From contig DYGY01000010.1 in the NCBI GenBank assembly GCA_020724425.1, positions 1-61,472 of the forward strand: 61,472 nt of DNA, read 5' to 3'. The translations under genes and the position numbers were made by a program. Below the pieces are notes generated by a model, which saw only the letters and a program-made list of their open reading frames with translations, made no database searches and had not been told where the DNA came from. The DNA is from Thermaerobacter marianensis (lineage in GTDB: Bacteria > Bacillota > Sulfobacillia > DVGY01). Each line of letters opens with the position of its first letter. Within the stretch, counting starts at the first letter, position 1. Of the stretch, positions 39,664-48,080 are shown piece after piece.

Positions 39664-40845
39664 CTATCTTGGTGGTAGGAACTTCATAGGATCTTGAGGA
39701 TTACCATTTTCTCTAATCTCAAAATGGAGATGTGGTCCCGTACTTAAGCCCGTAGAACCAACTCGTCCAATCAGATCTCCTTTCTTAACTTCTTGTCCAA
39801 CTTTTACATAAGATGCAGAAAGGTGAGCATACAGGGTAGAATAAGTTTGCCCATGAGCAATGGTAATAGTTAAGCCATAACCACCTAACCAGCCAGAAGA
39901 GTAAATTATACCACTCTCAGCAGCGTAAACAGGTGTCCCCTGAGCTGCAGCTAAATCCAGACCTGAATGATGCCTGTAAGTTTTTAGAATTGGATGATAC
40001 CTTGACCCAAAATATGAGGAAATCCAAAAACTCCTGGTATTTACAGGCCACTGAAAAACAGGTACCCCCATGGCATCTAGCTCTTTTTGATATTCCTGCA
40101 ACTGCTTACCAAACTCTTCAGAGAGTCTTTCTTGATCTTCTAGGGCTTGTTCATATTCCTTAGCACTCATCTGTAATTGATCTAGCTGTCTCTCTCTGCT
40201 AGCAACCTTAACCTCTAGATCTCTCTTCTTGTTCTCAACCTCTAACCTTAAAGCAACAATATCTGCCTTTTCCTGTTCAGCCTGAGCCTTCTTTTCTTCA
40301 ACTAAAGCTCGATATTCCCTAACATCCTGCAAAATCTTTACATCCTGTTCAACAATCATCTTTAGATAATTAAATCGATGTAGCAAGTCAGACACTGATT
40401 GTGCATTAAAAAGAACCTCTAAATATGTAACAGTACCCTGTTCATAAATAGATCTGATCCGGTTGTGCAACAATCTGTTCCTGTTTTCAAGTTCTTCTTG
40501 AGCTGCTTCTAATTCTTCATTTGTCTGTTCTAAACGTTCCTCAGCTAAAGCCAGTTCAGCTTCAACCTGTGCCAACTCAGCTAACGCTATTTCTAGATCC
40601 TTCTCAAGCTTAGCTAGTTCTGAAGAAACAAACTGTTCTTCTCGCTGCACCTTAAGGAGATCACTTTCTGTACGCTCCATCTCTTTATTAAGACTATCAA
40701 GCTTACGCTGTGCTTCCTGAAGCTTACGAATCAGCTCTTCCCTAGAACTACCCCAGGCCAGAGAAGGGCTTACAATAGAACCTAGGAGAAAAAAAACAAG
40801 TAACAAAGATACTAACTTATAAACCCTGCCCCATTCTCTCAACAC
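39664..40845 (-). CDS. murein hydrolase activator EnvC-like, M23 (LytM) peptidase
   Basis: A 393-residue exported protein. A signal peptide (VSLLLVFFLLGSIVSPSLAWG) leads into about 230 residues of charged coiled coil (LRKLQEAQRKLDSLNKEMERTESDLL...), then a LytM domain (HSGLDLAAAQGTPVYAAESG, HGQTYSTLYAHLS, GPHLHFEI) that keeps the zinc ligands, so it may be an active endopeptidase. Directly follows ftsX, the known activator of such hydrolases in Gram-positives. GTG start behind AGGGGGG. Confidence 0.92.
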   Translation of the reverse strand: MLREWGRVYKLVSLLLVFFLLGSIVSPSLAWGSSREELIRKLQEAQRKLDSLNKEMERTESDLLKVQREEQFVSSELAKLEKDLEIALAELAQVEAELALAEERLEQTNEELEAAQEELENRNRLLHNRIRSIYEQGTVTYLEVLFNAQSVSDLLHRFNYLKMIVEQDVKILQDVREYRALVEEKKAQAEQEKADIVALRLEVENKKRDLEVKVASRERQLDQLQMSAKEYEQALEDQERLSEEFGKQLQEYQKELDAMGVPVFQWPVNTRSFWISSYFGSRYHPILKTYRHHSGLDLAAAQGTPVYAAESGIIYSSGWLGGYGLTITIAHGQTYSTLYAHLSASYVKVGQEVKKGDLIGRVGSTGLSTGPHLHFEIRENGNPQDPMKFLPPR

Positions 40846-40854
40846 AATCCCCCC

Positions 40855-41742
40855 TCAGGCTCTTAAATATTTACGAACAGATACCCAGCTGCCAATAGCT
40901 CCAACAACCATTCCACTTAAAACCAGAAGCTTAGAGAGATTAACCAACATTGGATCAGCCGGTACCAGTGGTACAAAAGGTAATAGATTAGATATCATCT
41001 CAAAAGCCCACAGATATGCCTGAACGACCACTCCCACAGCTATCAGCGAACCCAAAAAGCCCATTAACATACCCTCTAAAAAGAATGGCCATCTTATCAT
41101 TCCATCTGTAGCACCAACTAGCTGCATAATCGATATTTCTCTTCGTCTAGCAAAAACAGTCAAACGAACAGTATTAGTAATTAAGAACAGAGTCCCCAAA
41201 ACTAACATAATAACCAGAATCATTCCAAAATAGCGAATCATATCAGTTAGCTGTACCAACTTTTCTACCACTTCACCATGGTAATATACCTTGCGAATCC
41301 CTTTAACTTCCCCTAAACTAGCAGCAATTTCATGAATCAAAGTCGGGTCAGAAACCCAAATCTCTAAAGAATCAGTCAGAGGATTAACATCTTCTACAGC
41401 TTCTAAAATCTCACTATTCTCTCCAAACTGTTCCTTTAATCGTTCTAAACCCTCCTCCTTTGTTACATACTGAACATCAGCAACTCCATCAATTGCATAA
41501 ACACTAGAAATTAAAGCCGACTTTCTGTTTCTATCAAAATCATCGTCCAGATAAGCTGCAATCTCAACCTGACTCTCTAAATACAGAGCAATATTTTGAA
41601 TGTTAGTAGCCATCATCAGAAAGATACCTAGCACAACCAGAGCAATAGCTACTGTAGTTATGGTAGCTAAACTCATCCAGAAATTCTTACCTAAACCACC
41701 AAGACCCTCTTTAAAGATATACTTCCAGGTACTAAGCCTCAT
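40855..41742 (-). CDS. ftsX: cell division permease FtsX
   Basis: A 295-residue membrane protein with one N-terminal helix, an extracellular domain (residues 55-165, carrying the YVTKEEGLERLKEQFGE signature) and three C-terminal helices (MILVIMLVLGTLFLITNTVRLTVFARRREISIMQLVGAT). With FtsE it controls a cell-wall hydrolase, here likely the M23 protein encoded next. ATG 41742 with GGGGGG 8 bases upstream is preferred over an ATG at 41784. Overlaps ftsE by 11 bases. Confidence 0.95.
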   Translation of the reverse strand: MRLSTWKYIFKEGLGGLGKNFWMSLATITTVAIALVVLGIFLMMATNIQNIALYLESQVEIAAYLDDDFDRNRKSALISSVYAIDGVADVQYVTKEEGLERLKEQFGENSEILEAVEDVNPLTDSLEIWVSDPTLIHEIAASLGEVKGIRKVYYHGEVVEKLVQLTDMIRYFGMILVIMLVLGTLFLITNTVRLTVFARRREISIMQLVGATDGMIRWPFFLEGMLMGFLGSLIAVGVVVQAYLWAFEMISNLLPFVPLVPADPMLVNLSKLLVLSGMVVGAIGSWVSVRKYLRA

Positions 41743-42418
41743 CACCGTAACCCCCCTTAGCCTGGTCACGGACAACTTGACCATTCTCCAAAGCTATAAC
41801 TCTCTTCTTCATGGTGTTCACAATATCTCTAGCATGAGTAGCCATCAGAACTGTAGTTCCCATGCGATTTACCCGGGATATAAGGTCCATAATCTCCCAG
41901 GAAGTATCAGGGTCAAGATTCCCAGTCGGTTCATCAGCAATAAGTAACTGAGGTGTATTAACTAGAGCTCTAGCAATAGCTACCCTCTGCTGTTCACCCC
42001 CAGAAAGCTCATGTGGGTAAGAATTCCATTTATCTTCCAAGCCTACCATCTCAAGTATGGATGGAACCTTCTTTTCTATCTCCTTCTGAGTAGCTTCAGT
42101 AACTACCAAAGCAAAAGCCACGTTTTCATAAGCAGTTTTTTGGGGAAGCAACTTGAAATCCTGAAACACAACCCCAATTCGCCTTCTATAGAACGGTATA
42201 TCCTTCCGCCTTAATTTCCCTAAGTTATAACCATCAAAAAATACCTGCCCTTTACTTGCTTTCTCTTGTCGATACAGCAGTTTGACAAAAGTCGTTTTCC
42301 CTGCACCACTAGGCCCTACTAAAAAGACAAATTCCCCTTTTTCTATGCTTAAATTGACACCCTGTAAAGCATATACATGGTCATTGTAGACCTTGGAAAC
42401 ATTAAAAAACTCAATCAT
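41732..42418 (-). CDS. ftsE: cell division ATP-binding protein FtsE
   Basis: A 228-residue ABC ATPase, partner of FtsX. Walker A VGPSGAGKTTFVKLL, signature LSGGEQQRVAIARAL, Walker B LLIADEPTGNLD, and the switch His in MATHARDIV. Start motif IEFFNVSKVYNDHVYALQGVNLSIEKGEF is typical FtsE. ATG behind TGAGG. First gene of ftsE-ftsX-M23. Confidence 0.97.
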   Translation of the reverse strand: MIEFFNVSKVYNDHVYALQGVNLSIEKGEFVFLVGPSGAGKTTFVKLLYRQEKASKGQVFFDGYNLGKLRRKDIPFYRRRIGVVFQDFKLLPQKTAYENVAFALVVTEATQKEIEKKVPSILEMVGLEDKWNSYPHELSGGEQQRVAIARALVNTPQLLIADEPTGNLDPDTSWEIMDLISRVNRMGTTVLMATHARDIVNTMKKRVIALENGQVVRDQAKGGYGDEA

Positions 42419-42548
42419 CAGTCAGCCTCAATTCTATATTTACAAATACTAGTTGTTAATGACCTTTCCTTCGACAGCATTTTTCAAAAATCCTGCTATT
42501 GTAACGCGTTTGTAAGAATAAGCAATATTGGCTTGAGATGCCATGAAA

Positions 42549-42575
42549 AAGAGTCCCATATAAAGGGACCCTCTT
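42549..42575 (-). terminator. intrinsic terminator of the minus-strand radical SAM gene
   Basis: On the minus strand GGTCCC/GGGAC arms (42565-42575 with 42549-42557, with a 2-base bulge) and a 7-base loop precede a T-rich tract (TCTTTTTC). Confidence 0.75.
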
Positions 42576-42592
42576 CCTTATATCTTCATTAC

Positions 42593-43621
42593 TTATTTTT
42601 TTCTCGGATCAGGTATATAGGTACAGAAGGGTTCACTTTCAAGATAATCTCCTGTTATACCAAATGCTCTAGCTCGAGAACCTCCACATATCTCTTTATA
42701 TTCACACCACCCACACTTGCCTTTTAACATACTGCTATCCCTTAATGCTTTAAATACCGGTGACTCCCTATAGATCTCTTTCAAACTCTTCTCTCTAATA
42801 TTACCGGCCTTCACTGGCAAAAAACCACTTGGATAAACATCACCTGTATGACTTATAAAAACAAAACCCTTACCATCATTAACCCCTAAAGATACCTCAG
42901 AGACAGCACTTTCACCATAAAGCTGAATAAGAATCCTTCTATAGTGTTGGGCTGCAGTAGTCTTAATAGCGTAAGGAACCTTCCTTGACAACTGAGCTAA
43001 CCAGCGTAACACCTTCTCATGTTGACTAGGAGATAAAACATCATCAAGATTAGCCCTACCAGTTGGTACCATGAAAAAGACACTCCACATGGTAGCATTC
43101 ATCTCTTCTACAATCCTTGCTATATTCTCTAGGTCATCCATGTTGTATTGACTAACAGTCGTATTTAGCTGAATAGGCATCTCTAATTCCTTCAAATATT
43201 CCAAAGACTGCATGGTTAGATCAAAGGATCCGGAAGTACCCCTAAAACGATCATGAATCTCAGCAGTAGAGCCATCAAGACTGAAAGCCCATTTCCAAAG
43301 TCCAACCTCTTTAGCCTTACGCATATTCTCCTTAGTTACTAAAGGAGTTGCACTCGGGCTCACCGAAGCTCTAACGCCCTTCTTTACAGCATGATCTGCT
43401 AGATCAAACAAATCAGATCTCATCAAGGGATCACCACCAGTAAAGACAAACACTGGACTACCCATCTCAGCCACTTGATCTATCAAATCAATCCCTTCTT
43501 TGTAACTTAACTCATCGGGATTACGTTCAGGAATCGCTTCAGCCCGACAATGGAGACAGGCTAACTGACAGGCACGAGTAACCTCCCAGATAACAACCAA
43601 AGGCTTCTCTTTAAAATTCAT
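42593..43621 (-). CDS. radical SAM/SPASM protein, BA_1875-like family
   Basis: A 342-residue enzyme. The radical SAM cluster motif CQLACLHC is in WEVTRACQLACLHCRAEA, followed by FTGGDPLMR (SAM-binding GGE-like element). A SPASM-type C-terminus (CGWCEYKEICGG...C) holds auxiliary Fe-S cysteines. IKTTAAQHYRR and VPTGRAN fit the TIGR04053 (BA_1875) family, which is related to AdoMet-dependent heme synthase AhbD. ATG 43621 has GGGGGG 7 bases upstream. Divergent from another SPASM protein across a 123-base gap. Substrate unknown. Confidence 0.8.
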   Translation of the reverse strand: MNFKEKPLVVIWEVTRACQLACLHCRAEAIPERNPDELSYKEGIDLIDQVAEMGSPVFVFTGGDPLMRSDLFDLADHAVKKGVRASVSPSATPLVTKENMRKAKEVGLWKWAFSLDGSTAEIHDRFRGTSGSFDLTMQSLEYLKELEMPIQLNTTVSQYNMDDLENIARIVEEMNATMWSVFFMVPTGRANLDDVLSPSQHEKVLRWLAQLSRKVPYAIKTTAAQHYRRILIQLYGESAVSEVSLGVNDGKGFVFISHTGDVYPSGFLPVKAGNIREKSLKEIYRESPVFKALRDSSMLKGKCGWCEYKEICGGSRARAFGITGDYLESEPFCTYIPDPRKK

Positions 43622-43744
43622 CAAAAATCCCCCCTATATCTACCATCAAGCATTAAAAGCTTGTATTCTTCCTTCACATATTATATCGTAAATGTGTAAC
43701 AATTACGGGCTTAATTTATTTTAAAATATAGGGAGGCGTCAATA

Positions 43745-44917
43745 TTGCTAAACTTTAGCCGGTTGCTAGCCGATGCAGAAAGTTATGGAGATTCCTTACG
43801 TTACGTACACGGATCACGTTCACAGCAGCATGGAACTGCACCAGGACAAGGTCCTGTTGTTGTCTGGAACGTCACTAATACCTGTAACTTAGAATGTATC
43901 CACTGTTATGCGGATGCTCAGCTAGGCCAACTCAAAAACGAACTTACAACAGAAGAAGCAAAGAAAGTAATTGATGATCTTGCAGCCTTTAACGTACCTG
44001 TCATCCTTTGGTCTGGTGGAGAACCACTAATGAGAGAAGACCTCTTTGAACTCATTGAACATGCCAATAGCTATGGTATTCGCTCCACATTATCCACCAA
44101 CGGCACCATGATTACTAAACCTATGGCCGAAAAAATCAAGGCTGCCAATGTTAGTTATGTCGGTATAAGCCTTGATGGCCCTAAAGAAGTCCATGATCAC
44201 TTCCGTGGTCAAAAAGGTGCCTTTGAATCAACTATGAAAGGTTTAAAAAACTGCCAGGAGATTGGACAAAAAGTAGGGCTTAGACTAACCCTTTCCAAAT
44301 ACACAGCCAATCACCTAGAAGAAATCTTTGACATTATCGAAGAATATGAAGTCCCAAGAGCCTGCTTCTATCACCTAGTCTACAGTGGTCGTGGCCGTGG
44401 GCTCCAAGATGCAACAGTAACCAATGAGGAAACAAGAAAAGCAGTAGATCTCCTCATGAGAAAAGCAATGGAGTTTAAGGAAAAAGGAATTCACAAAGAA
44501 ATACTTTCAGTGGATAACCATGCTGATGGCCCCTACCTCTACCTAAGAACCCTAGAGCTGTGGCCAGAGAAAGCAGAGCAAGTCTATGAACTCTTGCATC
44601 GTAACGGTGGTAACAGAACCGGTATTGCCGTAGCCAACATAGACTGGTTAGGAAGTGTCCATCCGGATCAATTTACCATGACTCATCCATTAGGAAATGT
44701 CAGAGAAAAACCATTCAGTGAAATCTGGACCGATGATAGCAACCCAATCCTCAATGGCTTAAGAAATAGAAAAGAACATCTTCAAGGAAGATGCTCAAAT
44801 TGTAAATGGTTCTCCATCTGTAACGGTAACTTTAGAGCCAGAGCCTATGGAGCCACAGGTGACTTCTGGGCAGAAGACCCCGGCTGCTACCTGACTGACG
44901 CTGAAATAACTGAGTAG
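43745..44917 (+). CDS. radical SAM/SPASM protein, AhbC/NirJ1-like
   Basis: A 390-residue enzyme. RYVHGSRSQQHGTAPGQGPVVVWNVTNTCNLECIHCYADA has the C-x3-C-x2-C cluster and the N-terminal SRLLADAESYGDSLRY pattern typical of the AhbC/NirJ1 group, which remodels siroheme-derived side chains in alternative heme b and heme d1 synthesis. LWSGGEPLM is the SAM-binding element. The SPASM tail is CSNCKWFSICNGNFRARAY...C. TTG start behind GGGAGG. No ahbA/B or siroheme genes are here, so a different peptide or tetrapyrrole substrate is possible. Its 3' end overlaps csaB on the other strand. Confidence 0.75.
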   Translation: MLNFSRLLADAESYGDSLRYVHGSRSQQHGTAPGQGPVVVWNVTNTCNLECIHCYADAQLGQLKNELTTEEAKKVIDDLAAFNVPVILWSGGEPLMREDLFELIEHANSYGIRSTLSTNGTMITKPMAEKIKAANVSYVGISLDGPKEVHDHFRGQKGAFESTMKGLKNCQEIGQKVGLRLTLSKYTANHLEEIFDIIEEYEVPRACFYHLVYSGRGRGLQDATVTNEETRKAVDLLMRKAMEFKEKGIHKEILSVDNHADGPYLYLRTLELWPEKAEQVYELLHRNGGNRTGIAVANIDWLGSVHPDQFTMTHPLGNVREKPFSEIWTDDSNPILNGLRNRKEHLQGRCSNCKWFSICNGNFRARAYGATGDFWAEDPGCYLTDAEITE

Positions 44918-46035
44918 CCTAGGAGCTTAAGGGCCAGTTCTCGATCCAAAAGAGAACTCTCCTTAAGCTCTTTTGTTTTCTCTTCAATAGTCTTCTTTTG
45001 AGAATCCCTTTCCTGCCACTTAAGCCATAACTGTTCAGCCAACTGCAGAGAGCCCTTCTCAATCCTAACCTTCTCACCGTGTTCATCATAAATATGGCCA
45101 TCCACACTAGCAACCGGATACTGGGAAAAACTACTCAGCAAACGATCAATCTTAGGATCATAGGAAAGCCCGGCTACAGGAACCCTAGCCTGCAAAGCTA
45201 AAATCAAGGCATGTAACCTCATACCAACCATAAAATCCAAATGCGCAAATAGGCTTAACAGATCATCAAGGGATAACTCCTCTTGAACTACGACTACCCT
45301 GCTTTTCATCAATCCTGCTAATTCTTTAGATATATTTAGATCTGCAGGATATTGCATGGCTACAAAAACTCCTGTACCTCCAGTTCTCTCAAGGAAACTA
45401 TCTAGTTCACCAGCCAATAGTTCAAGATCAGTATTAACCTCTGGCCACTGTCTCAAGGAAAGACCAATCAATGGTCCCTTAAGGTCATACCTTGCTAGCA
45501 AGGGCTGTATCCTCTCCTTATCCCCACAGGGTAACTGGAAAACTGGATCAGCAGTCACGACAATCTCGGTATCATATACCCCTAGTTCCTCTAGCAACTG
45601 TTCAGATTCCTTATCTCTAACGGTAATGAGGTCAACCGAATTAGCCACTCTCTTAACTAACATCCTGCTTGAAGGTCTTTCAACAGGTCCAACACCTTGA
45701 CCATAAAACATAACCCTCTTACCTAGTAGCTTGGCTAACTTTACCACACTTAGATAATATGGGATGCTAAAACCGCCAGTTACATCCTGCAGCAAACTAC
45801 CGCCGCCACTAATCAAAAGATCTGCTTGCCATACAGCCTGTAGAATTTGCCAGATACTGAAACGAGAATAGGCCTCGACACCATGCTCCCTAGCTGTTCT
45901 TTCCGGATTCGCAGACAAAACAATAAACCGGAGATCTTCTTGACTTTCTTTAAGACCCCTGAGTATTGCTGCAAGAATTGCCTCATCCCCCGCATTGTTA
46001 AAACCATAATACCCGGATAAAACAACCGTCTTCAC
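44887..46035 (-). CDS. csaB: polysaccharide pyruvyl transferase CsaB
   Basis: A 382-residue GT-B-like pyruvyltransferase. VLSGYYGFNNAGDEAILAAILRGL at the start, LLISGGGSLLQDVTGGFSIPYYL and MVGMRLHALILALQARVPVAGLSYDPKI are CsaB signatures. It adds ketal pyruvate to a secondary cell wall polymer, the ligand of SLH-domain surface proteins. GTG start overlaps the preceding DUF5693 stop by 4 bases. Its last 31 bases overlap the 3' end of the plus-strand radical SAM gene. Confidence 0.95.
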   Translation of the reverse strand: MKTVVLSGYYGFNNAGDEAILAAILRGLKESQEDLRFIVLSANPERTAREHGVEAYSRFSIWQILQAVWQADLLISGGGSLLQDVTGGFSIPYYLSVVKLAKLLGKRVMFYGQGVGPVERPSSRMLVKRVANSVDLITVRDKESEQLLEELGVYDTEIVVTADPVFQLPCGDKERIQPLLARYDLKGPLIGLSLRQWPEVNTDLELLAGELDSFLERTGGTGVFVAMQYPADLNISKELAGLMKSRVVVVQEELSLDDLLSLFAHLDFMVGMRLHALILALQARVPVAGLSYDPKIDRLLSSFSQYPVASVDGHIYDEHGEKVRIEKGSLQLAEQLWLKWQERDSQKKTIEEKTKELKESSLLDRELALKLLGYSVISASVR

Positions 46036-48068
46036 TCTTTAGACCCCTCTTTCTGGACATACATCTTAACTATATAATGAAAGCCTAACACTAGCAAGAC
46101 ACCCAAACCCACACCTAAGCCAAAACCATATAGACTCCTTAGAGTTGAAAACATCACAGGAGTCCTAATATGCTCAAAGGAGTTCACAACAGATACCATA
46201 CCCATTCCAGCCATAATTACAAACAGATATATCATTGATGGCCAGCGTCTCCAAGCCAAATAGGTTCCTAGCAGTATACCAGGATAACCTACAAGAACCT
46301 CCTTGTTCCGTGGTCTTGCCATAAATGTGGTCTCTAGGAAAGATCTCCACTCTCGCTCAAAAGGCAGAAGCATTTCCCCAGCCACATTACCACTACGAAC
46401 TATATACAAGAGTCCAGCTACCAAGACAACACCTAAGAGAACTAAGTGACCAACAGTCACAGGCTTCCTTAAGAATAGGGCAGCCTCCTGCCATAAAGAA
46501 TAGTTTCCTTCAGCCTTAGGCTCCCTACCAATACCAAAATACTTGATGTACAGAACAGTAGCTGGAACAAAAGGCAGCACAAATGAGAGTTTAACACCTC
46601 TAAAGAACTCAATCTCTAACATATGCCTGATGTCACCCAATAGTGCAGCTACATAAACGCCACCTGTCAGAGAAAAGCCTAAGGCAACAAGACTCGCTAA
46701 AATACCGGAAACCAGAAAATGCCCACCAGCACTCACCATTAACTGCTTCCAGTATCGCAAAAGCCAGATTAACCCTAATGTAGGCAAAACTATTGCTGCC
46801 AAAAGAGCCATACCCTTAACCAATAACCCATACAGAGAGGTCAACGAAAGCCCAACTATAAGGGAACTACCCGCAATAAACAACCAATATCGATAACGCT
46901 TAGTATCCACAAGAAAATCCAAGACAAGTAACGCTGCCGCAAAAGTACCCAACATCACCATCAAACTGATTGAAAAAGACACCTCTATGGGTTTAAGAGT
47001 AGATGCCTTGCCCACATTAAACCCATTATCAATTAACCGATCATGAATCTTAGATATATACCCCACATTACTACCTAAACGATCATCGGCATTATACAAG
47101 GGTCTCAAATACAAAACCCGGATATTTCTTTCAAAGGCACTCTGAGAAAGAATCCTGCTAACCTCTTCATCTGATAGCTGAGCCATATACTCAAAAGACA
47201 TACTATATACCCTAACTACCTGATAATCTAGAAGATTAGCTAACTTCTCCTGTCCAAATAGCCGTCTATGACCCAACAAATCAACCGCTTCAACCATCCC
47301 AAAACTCATATCATGCTCAGACATTACCCGCGCTGTAGTGTCCAGATAATCAGGATACCCCAACACTTCATTACCACCAAAAATCAAGGTACCTAATTCA
47401 TATTCACTCAAATAATCCAACGTAGCTTCAATCTCTTCTGCAGATACCCCATCATAATTGCTAACCCTAGGGATCAAGAGAAAACCCATATCCCTAACCA
47501 TATTTAGCTCATGTTCAGCTAGTCCTAAATTAAGACCCCTAACCGTATGTAAACCATAATCAAGCTCAAAGGCAATAGTCTGTAAATCCTCCTGTTTATG
47601 AACACGCCATTTAGCCAAAGGTAGTCTCTTCTCAAAGGAGCTTTCCAACCAATCAGCTAGCTCCGTGTCCTGAACTAACATATAAGTGGCATTCTCTTTA
47701 ACCCTACCTTCCTTGGCCAGAACATCCATAATATCAGCAATCTCTTTACCGGTTACATACCAACCAACAAGCTGTTCTCCAGTAACCAAAGTGGCCTTAC
47801 CCTGATCCACAAGCCTCCTAGGAGTAACTTCAGGAACAGCAACCGAGGTAACACCCGCACTCTTAAGTTCACTCAAGACCTCTTCTAGCTCATAACCTTC
47901 TGACCTTGCAAAAGCCATATATTCATCAAGGTCAATGGCTAGTTCCACAGTCTTGTTAGCATATTCAGCCTCAAAGCGTTCTAGATACTGCCATAAACCC
48001 GCTAGCAGACCCAAGACAACAAAGAGAACCAACCACCTATTATCTTTCCATCTTTCAGTTAATCTCAC
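46032..48068 (-). CDS. DUF5693-family membrane protein (paralogue A)
   Basis: A 678-residue membrane protein. One N-terminal helix (WLVLFVVLGLLAGLWQYL) leads to an extracellular domain of about 330 residues (VELAIDLDEYMAFARSEGYELEEVLSELKSAGVTSVAVPEVTPRRL; TLIFGGNEVLGYPD), then about nine helices. The N-terminal part hints at a TIM-barrel-like sugar/hydrolase fold, but no catalytic residues are known. Precedes csaB, as in many Clostridia with CsaB, so it probably acts in surface polymer assembly. GTG start behind GGAGG. Confidence 0.83.
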   Translation of the reverse strand: MRLTERWKDNRWLVLFVVLGLLAGLWQYLERFEAEYANKTVELAIDLDEYMAFARSEGYELEEVLSELKSAGVTSVAVPEVTPRRLVDQGKATLVTGEQLVGWYVTGKEIADIMDVLAKEGRVKENATYMLVQDTELADWLESSFEKRLPLAKWRVHKQEDLQTIAFELDYGLHTVRGLNLGLAEHELNMVRDMGFLLIPRVSNYDGVSAEEIEATLDYLSEYELGTLIFGGNEVLGYPDYLDTTARVMSEHDMSFGMVEAVDLLGHRRLFGQEKLANLLDYQVVRVYSMSFEYMAQLSDEEVSRILSQSAFERNIRVLYLRPLYNADDRLGSNVGYISKIHDRLIDNGFNVGKASTLKPIEVSFSISLMVMLGTFAAALLVLDFLVDTKRYRYWLFIAGSSLIVGLSLTSLYGLLVKGMALLAAIVLPTLGLIWLLRYWKQLMVSAGGHFLVSGILASLVALGFSLTGGVYVAALLGDIRHMLEIEFFRGVKLSFVLPFVPATVLYIKYFGIGREPKAEGNYSLWQEAALFLRKPVTVGHLVLLGVVLVAGLLYIVRSGNVAGEMLLPFEREWRSFLETTFMARPRNKEVLVGYPGILLGTYLAWRRWPSMIYLFVIMAGMGMVSVVNSFEHIRTPVMFSTLRSLYGFGLGVGLGVLLVLGFHYIVKMYVQKEGSKE

Positions 48069-48080
48069 TAGTATACCTCC

